NCBI GenBank assembly: GCA_040752835.1
Contig: JBFMGG010000007.1
Span: 372,001 to 436,000, forward strand
DNA: 64,000 bases
Origin: Campylobacterota bacterium
Lineage (GTDB): Bacteria > Campylobacterota > Campylobacteria > Campylobacterales > Sulfurimonadaceae
Direction: 5' to 3'
Shown: positions 43,052 to 51,809 of the stretch, one piece after another
Layout of the letters: each line of letters opens with the position of its first letter
How positions within the stretch are numbered: the first letter of the stretch is position 1
Position numbers and translations under genes: made by a program
The notes under the pieces: generated by a model
What the model was told of the DNA's origin: nothing
Seen by the model: the letters and a program-made list of their open reading frames with translations, nothing else
Databases searched by the model: none

Positions 43052-44986
43052 TTATTCCCCGTCTGCGGATTTCGCGGTTTCCGAGGGGAGACGGTCCATC
43101 AGGGCAAAGAGCTCGGTACTTGCCTCTTCCATATCGCGGAAGTTGGCGATGATCTCGCTTGCGTGGGTCAGGCAGAGCTGCCCGGTGGTGTCTTTGATGA
43201 AAGCGAGATTTTTATTGACGCGGTCATGGACGATTTCGTGCGGCCGGGTCATCTGCGCGAAGCTCGTCGTTTTGCCGAAGCGCCGACGCCCCTCTTCGTT
43301 ATACCATTGGCCGATGCTGCACTGCTGCGTCGTCAGCACCTCAAGACGGGGCTCACAGCGCATGAGGCTGTTGTAGGCGCGCGATTTGTAGATGATGTGG
43401 TCGATTTTCGCCAGGACGATGAAGACGCTGTTTTCCATCATGTACGACGAATTGACGATGCTTGTCGACGTCTCGTTGAGCCGGATCAGGGTTTTTTCGA
43501 AATCGTGGATGTGCTCGGTCGAGGATTCGACCACCCGGTTCATCTCTTCGGCACTTTTTTCGATGTCGCTCATATCCTGTTTGAGCGAGTTGATCGAGAC
43601 GGCGATTTCACCCGTGGCTTTGTGCGTCCGCTCGGCCAGTTTGCGCACTTCGTCGGCGACGACCGCGAAACCGCGTCCGTGCTCGCCGGCCCGTGCGGCT
43701 TCGATCGCGGCATTGAGCGCGAGGAGGTTGGTCTGCTCGGCGATGTCGGTGATGAGCCGGATGATCGAATTGATCTCCTGCGTGCGCGAAGCCATATGGA
43801 TGATCGCCTCGTTGTTTTCGTTGACGCTTTGTTTCATCGTTTCGAGTTCACGTACGATCATTTCGATCGTTTGACGGCTGTCGTCGGAGAGGTTGGCGGC
43901 CTCTTTCGTCGATCGGGTCACCTCTTTGAGATTGGCGATGTTGTGCTCGAGATTGTGCTGGATGACCGCGAGCGATTCGGTCACTTCGACCGAGAGCTTG
44001 CTCAGCTCCGAATTGAGCGCGTCGCGCTGCTTTTTCCCTTCCTGCTCTTCCATTACACGGATCGAATTGCGGACCAGTTCGGTCGCGTCGATGAACTCGC
44101 CGTGCATCCCTTGCGAACTCAGCGGTACGCTAAAATCCCCGCGCGTCGCGTTGCCGATGGTGAGATTGATCCGGTGGATAAAAGTCTCTATCTGGCTGAT
44201 GAGCTGTTCGAGCGAATGCCCCATGAGGCCGAGTTCGGTCCCAGGAGCCGCCTCGATGCGGGTCTGGGCAAAATTACCTTCGGCGACGCGGCGTATGACG
44301 AGGGTAAACGATTCGAGTGCCGAAACGATGGAACGCTGGACGAGATTGGCGAACACGAAAATCATCACCGCAACCGCGATCCCCGAGACCATGACCGCCG
44401 TTTTGAAAAAGAGGATGTTGTCGTGCATCTCATCGGTAGCGGCGATGAAGCGGTCCCGCTTCATTTTGACCACTTTTTCGAAACTTTCGCGTGAGGCTTC
44501 GGCATAGGGAGTCAGCTCTTTTTTGTACTGGCCGTAAATGGGGATCGTGTTGGCCGAAATGAGGGTTTTATCCATTTTGCCGAGGGTCTGCATCAGCGCC
44601 ATCGTGTTGTCCAGAAACGCGAACGTCGTCCGCTTGGCTTCGGCGATCAGCGATTCGGACTCCGAGTCGGCCAGTTTTTCGAGTTCGGCGAAGTTCTTTT
44701 TGATTTTTTCGGATCGCTCCTGGAGTTTCACCATGTTTTTGTCATAGCTGTTGCCGAGCATGATGTCGCGGCTAGTGCGGCTGACGTAATTGAGGTCTTT
44801 TTCGATTTCTAGGGTATACAGCGCTCCGGCCGTGGCGTTTTGCTGCAGCTGGGTATAGTCGGATTCGATTTTGCTCAGGGCGAAAAAGACGAATACCGCA
44901 GCGAAGACGACCGCCGCCGTGACGCTGAGGACGAGATAGGTCATCCGCTGTCGGATGGAGAGCCGTTCGAACAAAGACGTGTTCAT
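43052..44986 (-). CDS. Membrane chemoreceptor with CZB domain
   Basis: This 644-residue methyl-accepting protein has TM1 at about 15-37, a periplasmic helical sensor (about 38-195), TM2 at about 197-219, HAMP, a signalling domain with the tip [19 protein letters not shown], and a C-terminal CZB domain ([30 protein letters not shown]). It shares its tip type with the TlpD-like receptor, not with the WESF receptors. The start [10 protein letters not shown] at 44986 has AAGGGGG upstream; an upstream in-frame Met has none. The gene has its own cluster box. Confidence 0.93.
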   Translation of the reverse strand: MNTSLFERLSIRQRMTYLVLSVTAAVVFAAVFVFFALSKIESDYTQLQQNATAGALYTLEIEKDLNYVSRTSRDIMLGNSYDKNMVKLQERSEKIKKNFAELEKLADSESESLIAEAKRTTFAFLDNTMALMQTLGKMDKTLISANTIPIYGQYKKELTPYAEASRESFEKVVKMKRDRFIAATDEMHDNILFFKTAVMVSGIAVAVMIFVFANLVQRSIVSALESFTLVIRRVAEGNFAQTRIEAAPGTELGLMGHSLEQLISQIETFIHRINLTIGNATRGDFSVPLSSQGMHGEFIDATELVRNSIRVMEEQEGKKQRDALNSELSKLSVEVTESLAVIQHNLEHNIANLKEVTRSTKEAANLSDDSRQTIEMIVRELETMKQSVNENNEAIIHMASRTQEINSIIRLITDIAEQTNLLALNAAIEAARAGEHGRGFAVVADEVRKLAERTHKATGEIAVSINSLKQDMSDIEKSAEEMNRVVESSTEHIHDFEKTLIRLNETSTSIVNSSYMMENSVFIVLAKIDHIIYKSRAYNSLMRCEPRLEVLTTQQCSIGQWYNEEGRRRFGKTTSFAQMTRPHEIVHDRVNKNLAFIKDTTGQLCLTHASEIIANFRDMEEASTELFALMDRLPSETAKSADGE

Positions 44987-45033
44987 GAGGTTCCCCCTTT
45001 CGGTTACATTTTTATTACATTGCAATCAGGGGT

Positions 45034-45067
45034 ATCGTAACGCTTTAATGTTGCAAATGTGTGGCAA
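45034..45067 (-). promoter_or_regulatory. Cluster box + -10, before the 644-residue receptor gene
   Basis: Minus strand: TTGCCAC-N4-TTGCAAC-N10-TACGAT, with the -10 47 bases before the ATG at 44986. It starts just 12 bases after the stop of the receptor gene's upstream neighbour (POTRA). Confidence 0.75.
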
Positions 45068-45077
45068 AATCGTCCGA

Positions 45078-45683
45078 TCAGTTTTTCCCTTCGCGGGCGT
45101 AGCGGGCTTTGAAAGATGGGTATTTTTTGATCGCGACGGTGACGATGCCGTTTTCGTCGGCCTGCGCGATTTCGGCGTAGGCGAGTTCGTAGCGGCGGGA
45201 ACGGTAATAATCTTGGACCGTTTTAACCAGTTTCGCGAGTGCGGCGTCGTTGTGCTCGGTCCCCAGCAGCGGTTCGATCTCTTTCATCAGACGGTAGGTG
45301 GAAATCTTTTCGTTTCCGGTGAAAAAGACGCGGTTGATCAGCCCTTTGTGCAACGGCCGCCGCTCCATTTCACCGATGGAACGCCGGTTGAAATCGGTAT
45401 ATTTTTTGATACTGACGGTCACGGTGCGGTTTTTTTCGTCGATGGAGGCGACCGAAGCGTAGGCGAGGCTGAAATTGTTTTTACGGTAAAACGACTCGAC
45501 GTCTCCTGCGATCCGCTCAGCGGTGGAAGCGTCAAGCGTTTTGCCCAGATAGGGCTGAACCAGCGCATTGAGTTTCTTGGTCGGGATTTTTTCGTTACCT
45601 TCGAAAACGATTTTGTCGATGGGGGTCGAAGCCCAAAGGGAGAGGGATAAGAGTGCGAGTGAAAGCAAGACGTTAACGCGCAT
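45078..45683 (-). CDS. Exported protein with two POTRA-like repeats
   Basis: This 201-residue secreted protein has a signal peptide (MRVNVLLSLALLSLSLWA) and two repeated units of POTRA type: IDKIVFEGNEKIPTKKLNAL ... FYRKNNFSLAYASV, and INRVFFTGNEKISTYRLMKE ... YYRSRRYELAYAEI. POTRA domains occur in BamA, TpsB and FtsQ proteins and bind unfolded or partner proteins, but here no barrel or membrane domain follows, so it would be a free periplasmic protein. The start at 45683 has AAGGAG. It has its own cluster box, tying it to chemotaxis genes for unknown reasons. Confidence 0.8.
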   Translation of the reverse strand: MRVNVLLSLALLSLSLWASTPIDKIVFEGNEKIPTKKLNALVQPYLGKTLDASTAERIAGDVESFYRKNNFSLAYASVASIDEKNRTVTVSIKKYTDFNRRSIGEMERRPLHKGLINRVFFTGNEKISTYRLMKEIEPLLGTEHNDAALAKLVKTVQDYYRSRRYELAYAEIAQADENGIVTVAIKKYPSFKARYAREGKN

Positions 45684-45709
45684 GCATGCTCCTTGAAGTA
45701 AATTGGGGA

Positions 45710-45743
45710 ATTGTATGACGTTAGTGTGGCAAGTGTGTTGCAA
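45710..45743 (-). promoter_or_regulatory. Cluster box + -10, before the POTRA gene
   Basis: Minus strand: TTGCAAC-N4-TTGCCAC-N10-TACAAT, with the -10 26 bases before the ATG at 45683. Confidence 0.78.
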
Positions 45744-45768
45744 ATGCGCAGGCGCGCGGGGAGGCGGG

Positions 45769-48015
45769 TTAGAGATTCCCGCCGCAGTTGAGGGATTTGA
45801 TGGCATCGAGTCCGCTGAAAACGCCGCGCGTCGCCTCTTCAAGATCGCGCGTGATCCGCTCGAGAGTCTGGGAAGAGGCACGGGATAGATCGGCTTCGAT
45901 GTAGGACTGCACCCCGCTGTGTACTTTTTCATGGGCGCTGAGCAGCGCATTCCACGCTTCGCCCTGGGCAAACGGCGCCGAAGCGTGTTCATCGATCCAT
46001 TTGCCAAGATTGCACTCGTGGTGGTTGCTCACCCGCCAGACGCTGTGTTCGCTTTTGAGTTTTTTGTAGTTGTTCTCTTTGAAATTGATGTGGTCCATTT
46101 TGAGTTTTGTCGTGTCGAACATTATTTGTACGTCACAAATTTGTCGTTCGACGCTTTGGTCGTATTTGACACGAGAGAGCATATGGCCAAAGTGTTCCGT
46201 TTTATCGAGGATTTCGTTGGCTATCTGGGCGACGTTGTTGGCGGTTTTGGCGTTTTGCTGCGTCATCTGGTCTAGCTGGCTGACGGCATCGTTGATCTGG
46301 TTGATACCCGCCATCTGTTCACGGCTTGCGTTCACTACGTCGCGCACCATCGCGTCGGTTTCGGTGATCTTGCGGGCGATCGTCGAGAAACTTTCCATCA
46401 TGTTCTGGGAGGTTTCCAGACCCCCTTGCGATTTTTCGCGCGCGCTGCGGGCGAGCTGCTGGATCTGCGCTGCGGCGTCGGCGCTGCGGTTGGCGAGGTT
46501 GCGCACTTCCTGGGCGACGACGGCGAACCCTTTGCCCGCTTCCCCGGCGGTGGCCGCTTCGACGGCGGCGTTTAGCGAGAGGATGTTGGTCTGGAACGCG
46601 ATGTTGTCGATGATGTCGACCGCCTGGTTGATCGCTTCGGTCGCGCGGACGATTTCATGCATCGCTTCGAGGCTTTCACCCGCTACGGTGTTACCCCGCT
46701 CGGCGGCATGCATCGCTTCCTGGGCCGTACGGGCCATCGTTTCGGCTTTCGAGGTATTGGATGCGACGTTCGAGGTGAGCTCTTCGATAGCCGCAGCGGT
46801 CTCTTCGAGGCTCGAAGCCTGCTGGTTGGCGCTCGCACTCAGTTCGTCGCCCGAAGAGGCGAGATGATGGGCGTCGCGGGTAAATTCGTGCGAAAATTTT
46901 GCAATCAGGGCAAAAATTTCGCTGTTGGAGACTGTCATCGCTCGAAGTGCCTGGTCTATTGACGCAAACGACCCTTTCGCGTCGCGCGATTCTCCCGATT
47001 GGCTGTAGTCGCCCTGGGCAAAACCGATGAATGTTGTTATCAGTTTTCCGAAGGTGAGCTCGATTTCGTCAAGGAACGTATTGAGCGTGCGGGAGAGCTG
47101 CTGGAGATTGGGATCGCTGTACCGGGTGGCGATACGGTGGTGGAGAAATCCTTTGCTGGCGTTTGAACAGATGGTTTCGAAATCGAGGATCGCCTGCTGC
47201 TGTTCGTTGAACTTCGCTTCCGCTTCTTTGATATTGCGGTTGATCATGGCTCCCATTTTCCCGAATTCGTCGCTTCCCAGATCAGGCAGGGGCTGGGCGT
47301 GTTTCTCTTCTCCCCCCAGAAAACGGAAAAATCCGAGCAGGCCGTTCTGCGCCAGCGAGAGGGATTCCTTGATCTGCGAGGCGATCATGAGCATGATAAC
47401 GATCATCGCGGCGATGCCGATCGCTCCGCCGATGCCCGCGACGATTCCCCACATGAGAATATCGTTTTTAAAGGTCTCTTTCATTCGTGCGGCTTCGTCC
47501 ATTTTAGACGCTACGAGGCTCTTCATCGATTCGCGCGACGCTTTGGCCAGCGGTGAAAAATTGGCATGATAAAAACGGTAGGTGGCTCCCAGATCGTGCG
47601 GTCCGTTTCGGAGGGTACGCATCAGATCGCGCGACGACGTGATAAACACCATCGCGTCGTTTTTGGCTTTTTTGCACACGCGTCGTTGCGCCGCGTCGCT
47701 GGTCGTCTGCTCCATCCGTGTAAAGAGGGTCTCGATCTTCGCGTACGTGTCGTCGAGTTTGTTCAGGTTTTCGTTCAGATCGCCGCCGAGCATGATCTCA
47801 CGGGTGATACGGCTGAAATAGTTCAGCTCTTTTTCGGTCTCCAGTACGGCTTTGACCCCTTCGAAGCTTCGCTGATCGAAGCTTTCGAACTCTTTGTTGA
47901 GCGAATTGGTCGCCAGCAGGAAAATCAGTGTTTCGAAAATCACGACCGCAGAGGCGAGCACCATGATGAAGCCGAGTTTTTTCGAGACCGGTATACCGGT
48001 AAGCCATTGTTTCAT
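45769..48015 (-). CDS. Membrane chemoreceptor with CZB domain, no tail peptide
   Basis: This 748-residue methyl-accepting protein has TM1 at about 14-36, a helical periplasmic sensor to about 190, TM2 at about 192-216, HAMP and an extended HAMP-like region, a signalling domain with the tip [19 protein letters not shown], and a CZB domain ([29 protein letters not shown]). It closely resembles the 794-residue receptor but ends SLNCGGNL after the CZB domain, without linker or WESF. It is co-transcribed with the receiver protein upstream (15-base gap). Confidence 0.92.
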   Translation of the reverse strand: MKQWLTGIPVSKKLGFIMVLASAVVIFETLIFLLATNSLNKEFESFDQRSFEGVKAVLETEKELNYFSRITREIMLGGDLNENLNKLDDTYAKIETLFTRMEQTTSDAAQRRVCKKAKNDAMVFITSSRDLMRTLRNGPHDLGATYRFYHANFSPLAKASRESMKSLVASKMDEAARMKETFKNDILMWGIVAGIGGAIGIAAMIVIMLMIASQIKESLSLAQNGLLGFFRFLGGEEKHAQPLPDLGSDEFGKMGAMINRNIKEAEAKFNEQQQAILDFETICSNASKGFLHHRIATRYSDPNLQQLSRTLNTFLDEIELTFGKLITTFIGFAQGDYSQSGESRDAKGSFASIDQALRAMTVSNSEIFALIAKFSHEFTRDAHHLASSGDELSASANQQASSLEETAAAIEELTSNVASNTSKAETMARTAQEAMHAAERGNTVAGESLEAMHEIVRATEAINQAVDIIDNIAFQTNILSLNAAVEAATAGEAGKGFAVVAQEVRNLANRSADAAAQIQQLARSAREKSQGGLETSQNMMESFSTIARKITETDAMVRDVVNASREQMAGINQINDAVSQLDQMTQQNAKTANNVAQIANEILDKTEHFGHMLSRVKYDQSVERQICDVQIMFDTTKLKMDHINFKENNYKKLKSEHSVWRVSNHHECNLGKWIDEHASAPFAQGEAWNALLSAHEKVHSGVQSYIEADLSRASSQTLERITRDLEEATRGVFSGLDAIKSLNCGGNL

Positions 48016-48030
48016 TGCCGAATCCTTGTG

Positions 48031-49143
48031 TTAGAATAATTCGATATCGTTCTCCGACGATACCGCGTGCTGATTGCTCAAAAGTCCTTCCAGGCTGAGG
48101 GCATCGCTGATGAGCGAATTGTCCAGATAGTGGATGTCCTCGGCACGTCGGTAGTGCAGTACCTCTTTACGCCATCGTTCGAGGTTGTCAAAGAGCGAGG
48201 AGAGCATCGGCATGATCGCGGGGAGTTTCCCCGGATCGTCGACCGATTCGAAGGTTCTGGCCAGTTGCTGTATCCCGTACGAGAGGGCTCCGAACTGGGG
48301 GATCAGCTCGATTTCCCGCGCGTAATCGCGCAGGATGTCCGTGAGGCTTGAAAGCGTCTCCTGGGTCGCGTTGCGCTCGGCATTGGTAAGCAGGAGATGG
48401 AAGCTGTCCTCGAGCAGTTCGAGCTCTTCATCGGTTTTATCCAGTTCGAGCGGGTAAGCGCCGTGGAACTCTTCGGCACTCATTTTTTCATTGCGCGTGT
48501 AGAGCATCACCTTTTCGCTTTCGTTGAGCTCACGCCCGGCGGCGTGATCGTTGTAGAGCTCGCACGTCTGCGGGGGAACGAAGGTCTGGGCACTTTCGGC
48601 GCGGGGCTCCCTGGCGGCATTACGTTTGTCGCGCTTGTATTCGTCGAGCGCGCAGCTGAGTTCCAGATTCGCTTCGCGCAGTTCGCGGTTCGATTCTTCG
48701 AGCATCGTGCTGAAATAATCGAGCATCTTCTGATCGTACACCGCCTGGCACGTTTTTTCGAGCTGCATGAGCACTTCGTTCATTTTGAGCGGCTTGACGA
48801 TGAAAGCGTCGATCCCGATATTGATCAGCTGCAGCAGCCGTTCGCTCTCCGAATTGCCCGAAACGACGACGATCCGCTGCTGCGGATTGAGCTCGCGGAT
48901 GTTTGCGGCCAGCTCGGTGCCGCTCATGACGGGCATGGCGAGGTCGGTCACGACAAGATCGTAGGGTGCGGACTGATAGAGCATGATCGCTTCGACCCCG
49001 TCGGATGCAATGTCGATGGTTTTGAAAAAACGCTGTAGAAAAGATTGCAGTTGTTTTTGGAGGAGAGGATCGTCCTCTACGAGCAGCAGTCGCATCTCAA
49101 ATCCGATCTCTTTGAGATGTTTGGCTACAAAGCTGTAATCCAT
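48031..49143 (-). CDS. Receiver protein with the cluster-specific C-terminal domain
   Basis: This 370-residue cytosolic protein has an intact receiver (LLVEDDPLLQKQ; acceptor LVVTDLAMPVMSG; Lys in FIVKPLK), a coiled coil (LEESNRELREANLELS), a variable middle, and a helical C-terminal domain of about 130 residues homologous to that of the 38366-39718 protein. It ends in ENDIELF. It heads an operon with a chemoreceptor. No known output domain is seen. A link between receptor and CheA, or a phosphate sink, is possible. The start may be the inner Met of FEMRLLLVEDD, since the first 16 residues precede the receiver. Confidence 0.78.
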   Translation of the reverse strand: MDYSFVAKHLKEIGFEMRLLLVEDDPLLQKQLQSFLQRFFKTIDIASDGVEAIMLYQSAPYDLVVTDLAMPVMSGTELAANIRELNPQQRIVVVSGNSESERLLQLINIGIDAFIVKPLKMNEVLMQLEKTCQAVYDQKMLDYFSTMLEESNRELREANLELSCALDEYKRDKRNAAREPRAESAQTFVPPQTCELYNDHAAGRELNESEKVMLYTRNEKMSAEEFHGAYPLELDKTDEELELLEDSFHLLLTNAERNATQETLSSLTDILRDYAREIELIPQFGALSYGIQQLARTFESVDDPGKLPAIMPMLSSLFDNLERWRKEVLHYRRAEDIHYLDNSLISDALSLEGLLSNQHAVSSENDIELF

Positions 49144-49188
49144 TCGGCCATTCCTTGATAATTGAAAATAATACGGATCATGGAAGGC

Positions 49189-49222
49189 ATTGTGCCACTA
49201 TAGTGTCGCAACTGTGTTGCAA
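49189..49222 (-). promoter_or_regulatory. Cluster box + -10, before the receiver/receptor operon
   Basis: Minus strand: TTGCAAC-N4-TTGCGAC-N10-CACAAT, with the -10 45 bases before the ATG at 49143. Confidence 0.72.
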
Positions 49223-49294
49223 TTTCGGCCTCTTCGGACGTTGATTTTTTCATTTTTTTGATTCATAATGCGGCGAGTAAAAAAGGGGGGAACG

Positions 49295-49897
49295 ATGACG
49301 GAGCGTTTTGACCGTGCGGCGGAAAATTGGGACAAAGGGGACATGCGGCGATTCATCGCCGAGTCGGTTTTTCAGACGATCGCAAGCCGCATCGCCCTGC
49401 TGGGGCACATGGATATTCTCGATTTCGGATGCGGCACGGGACTGCTGGGATTCCGCATCGCCCCGCAGGTGCGTTCGGTAACGGGAGTCGATCTTTCCGA
49501 AAAGATGCTCGAGCAGGCCGCCGCGAAAAATACGCCGCACTTGCGGATGGAAGTGGTGCGGGCTGACCTGATAAACGAGCCGCTGGAGCGGATGTTCGAT
49601 GGAATCGTCAGCTCGATGGCGATGCACCACGTCGACGATACCGGGGCGCTGTTCCGGGCGTTTCGGAAGCATCTCAAACGTGACGGTTTTGTCGCGGTCG
49701 CCGACCTCGATGCCGAAGACGGAACCTTTCACTCCCACGGAAACGAAGGGGTGCACCATCTGGGATTCGATCGGGAAAAACTCCGCGAAACGATCGAAGA
49801 AACGGGGTTTTCGAACGTACGGTTCCATACTGCCTGCACGGTCGAAAAAGAGGGCAAAAAATACCCCGTTTTTCTGGTTACCGCGACGAAACTCTGA
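49295..49897 (+). CDS. Class I SAM-dependent methyltransferase
   Basis: This 200-residue methyltransferase has the SAM motif ILDFGCGTGLLGF, motif II acidic end (VTGVDLSEKML), and SSMAMHHVDD, a pattern of small-molecule (UbiE/BioC-like) enzymes. The start MTERFDRAAENWDK was chosen for AAGGGGGG just upstream. It converges with the next gene (3-base gap). Substrate unknown. Confidence 0.82.
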   Translation: MTERFDRAAENWDKGDMRRFIAESVFQTIASRIALLGHMDILDFGCGTGLLGFRIAPQVRSVTGVDLSEKMLEQAAAKNTPHLRMEVVRADLINEPLERMFDGIVSSMAMHHVDDTGALFRAFRKHLKRDGFVAVADLDAEDGTFHSHGNEGVHHLGFDREKLRETIEETGFSNVRFHTACTVEKEGKKYPVFLVTATKL

Positions 49898-49900
49898 TCG

Positions 49901-50326
49901 TCAGGAAAAATGTCCGAGCAGCTCTTGCGGGCCGGATTTGCGCAGATCGGCGCTCACGGATTTGGCAATCGCCTGCCGTGCCGTTTCGGAAAGCGCCGCG
50001 AGGAGTTCGTTGTGGTGACGTGCGGGAAAAGCGAGGTAACACGATTCCGGCTGCGCATCGGCGAGAATCTTCGAGATGTCTCCGGCCACCATGCGTACGA
50101 GTTCCTGTTGAGCGTGATGCTCCAAAGAGTGATTTTCACCGCTGGAGTGGTGAAAGTTTCCGCGGTCGTCACTGAGCATATCCCCCGTTGTTTTGCGTCC
50201 TTCGATGTAATCGATATCCTCCAGCGCCTCCACATGGTAACGCCCCGTTTCTGAAATATAATCCACTCTGTAGCTTTTGAGACCGCCCATATCGGCGGCG
50301 ATGATCCGTTTTCCTGCGTGTTCCAT
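49901..50326 (-). CDS. Host_attach (PF10116-type) family protein
   Basis: This 141-residue cytosolic protein resembles the family named after an Agrobacterium attachment gene: KRIIAADMGGLKSYRV, a polar middle with GRKTTGDMLSDDRGNFH, then a helical part (RMVAGDISKILADAQ) and FPARHHNELLAAL. Molecular function is unknown, and the family is common in free-living bacteria, so the name should not be read as a host interaction. It is divergent from nifE. Confidence 0.72.
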   Translation of the reverse strand: MEHAGKRIIAADMGGLKSYRVDYISETGRYHVEALEDIDYIEGRKTTGDMLSDDRGNFHHSSGENHSLEHHAQQELVRMVAGDISKILADAQPESCYLAFPARHHNELLAALSETARQAIAKSVSADLRKSGPQELLGHFS

Positions 50327-50400
50327 CTATTCCCTCCTGCGATACAAAAATTATCGAAACGAATAAATAGTACTCCCGTATACTTAAAGAAACGTTGAGA

Positions 50401-50417
50401 TCGTACGGAATTTGCAT
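50401..50417 (+). promoter_or_regulatory. Sigma-54-like element before nifE
   Basis: TCGTAC-N5-TTTGCAT-type spacing: TCG at the -24 position and TTGCAT at -12 with the sigma-54 distance (consensus TGGCAC-N5-TTGC). The -25 G is C. The same TCGYAC-N5-TTGCAT pattern occurs before nifN. The ATG follows 30 bases later. Confidence 0.45.
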
Positions 50418-50447
50418 ACGGTAAAGACTTCATGCGAGGAGCCTCAC

Positions 50448-51809
50448 ATGGTCAGCCGTGCCAAGATCAAAGAACTGCTCAACGAGAGCGCCTGTTCACA
50501 CAGCAAGAACAAAAAACCCGGCGAGGGGTGCGACAAGCCCAAGCCGGGGCTGGCCGCCGGGGGATGCGCGTTCGACGGTGCGCAGATATCGCTCTTTCCC
50601 TACGCCGACGCCGTCCATCTCGTTCACGGCCCCCAGACATGCCTGGGGGCCTCATGGGAGACACGCGAGACAAAAACGTCGTACAACGGGCGCGACCATA
50701 CCCAGATGGGATTTACGACGGGGATTTCGACGAACGACGTCATTTTCGGCGGCGACAAAAGGCTCGCAGATTCGATCGATTATATTGCAGAACACTATCG
50801 CCCCGAAGCGATTTTCGTCTATTCGACCTGCGTTACGGCACTGGTGGGAGACGACATCGACGCCACCTGCCGCGCAGGGAGTGAACGCCACGCCATCCCG
50901 GTCGTTCCCGTCCATGCCCCCGGATTCGTCGGGAGCAAAAACCTCGGGTCGCGTCTGGCGGGCGAAGCGGTACTCGAACACCTCATCGGGACCAAGGAAC
51001 CCGAACATACCACCCCATACGACATCAACCTTATCGGTGATTACAACGTTACGGGGGATATGTGGCAGTACCTCCCGCTGTTCGAAAAGATCGGCATACG
51101 GGTTTTGAGTTCGCTCAGCGGCGACGGTCGGGTAGGGGATATCCGCATGGCGCACCGTGCACGGCTCAACGTCATTGTCTGCGCCAAATCGCTCATTACC
51201 CTGACGCGCAAGATGCAGGAGCGCTACGGCATTCCCTGGATCTCGGTCTCGTTTTACGGCAAACGCGACACAACCGCCGCGATTCGCGAGATTGTCGCGG
51301 CACTGGGAGATCCCGGACTCGTCGCGCGCGCCGAAACGGTGATTGCCGAAGCCGAGGCGGAGCTGGAAGAAAAACTCGCCCCCTACAAGGCGCTGTTCGC
51401 GGGGAAAAAAGCGGTGCTCAACACGGGGGGAAACAAAGCGTGGTCGATCGCTTCGGGGCTACAGGACCTTGGGATCGAAGTGGTAGCGACAAGCGTCGCC
51501 AAATCGACGCAGGACGACATCGACAAGGCGCGCGAGTACCTCGGACCCGACGGCATTTTGATGACCAAACCTGCCGCCGAGCAGGCCGGGGTGATCGATA
51601 GGAGCGGGGCGCATATCCTCCTCGCCGGAGGGCGCAGCCTCTATACGGCGATCAAGAAAAAGATCAGTTTTATCGACGTAAACCAGGAGAAAAAGACGAG
51701 TTACGGAGGATACGAAGGGTTGCTTAACCTCGCCGAAGAACTCAAACACGCGTTGCGCAACCCCGTCTTTGCCAACGTTGCACGCCCAGCCCCGTGGGAG
51801 GCGGATTAG
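50448..51809 (+). CDS. nifE: FeMo-cofactor scaffold protein NifE
   Basis: This 453-residue protein forms with NifN the scaffold on which the iron-molybdenum cofactor is finished before transfer to NifDK. Family marks are the N-terminal GCAFDGAQISLFPYADAV with the cofactor-cluster cysteine, HGPQTCLGASW, YSTCVTALVGDDI, and PVHAPGFVGSK. The start at 50448 has GAGGAG 7 bases upstream; a longer frame to 50412 lacks a site. Its 3' end overlaps the convergent mdaB-like gene by 4 bases. nifN, normally directly next, lies 1.75 kb away. Confidence 0.96.
   Translation: MVSRAKIKELLNESACSHSKNKKPGEGCDKPKPGLAAGGCAFDGAQISLFPYADAVHLVHGPQTCLGASWETRETKTSYNGRDHTQMGFTTGISTNDVIFGGDKRLADSIDYIAEHYRPEAIFVYSTCVTALVGDDIDATCRAGSERHAIPVVPVHAPGFVGSKNLGSRLAGEAVLEHLIGTKEPEHTTPYDINLIGDYNVTGDMWQYLPLFEKIGIRVLSSLSGDGRVGDIRMAHRARLNVIVCAKSLITLTRKMQERYGIPWISVSFYGKRDTTAAIREIVAALGDPGLVARAETVIAEAEAELEEKLAPYKALFAGKKAVLNTGGNKAWSIASGLQDLGIEVVATSVAKSTQDDIDKAREYLGPDGILMTKPAAEQAGVIDRSGAHILLAGGRSLYTAIKKKISFIDVNQEKKTSYGGYEGLLNLAEELKHALRNPVFANVARPAPWEAD

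Noticed and set aside
19027-49222. Reading the shared boxes on the plus strand as sigma-54 promoters (TGGCA-N6-TTGCA)
   Set aside because: Only three of nine (23171, 28816, 45726) fit the -24/-12 pattern, and these would point away from the operon starts into the 3' ends of minus-strand genes. All nine fit the direct-repeat plus -10 model on the minus strand.
49901-50326. Evidence of host association from the Host_attach family gene
   Set aside because: The family name comes from one plant pathogen; members are widespread in free-living bacteria and the function is unknown.
598-50447. The 50-kb segment between the nif blocks as an integrated mobile element
   Set aside because: No integrase, transposase, tRNA target, flanking direct repeat or composition shift was seen; the genes look native.
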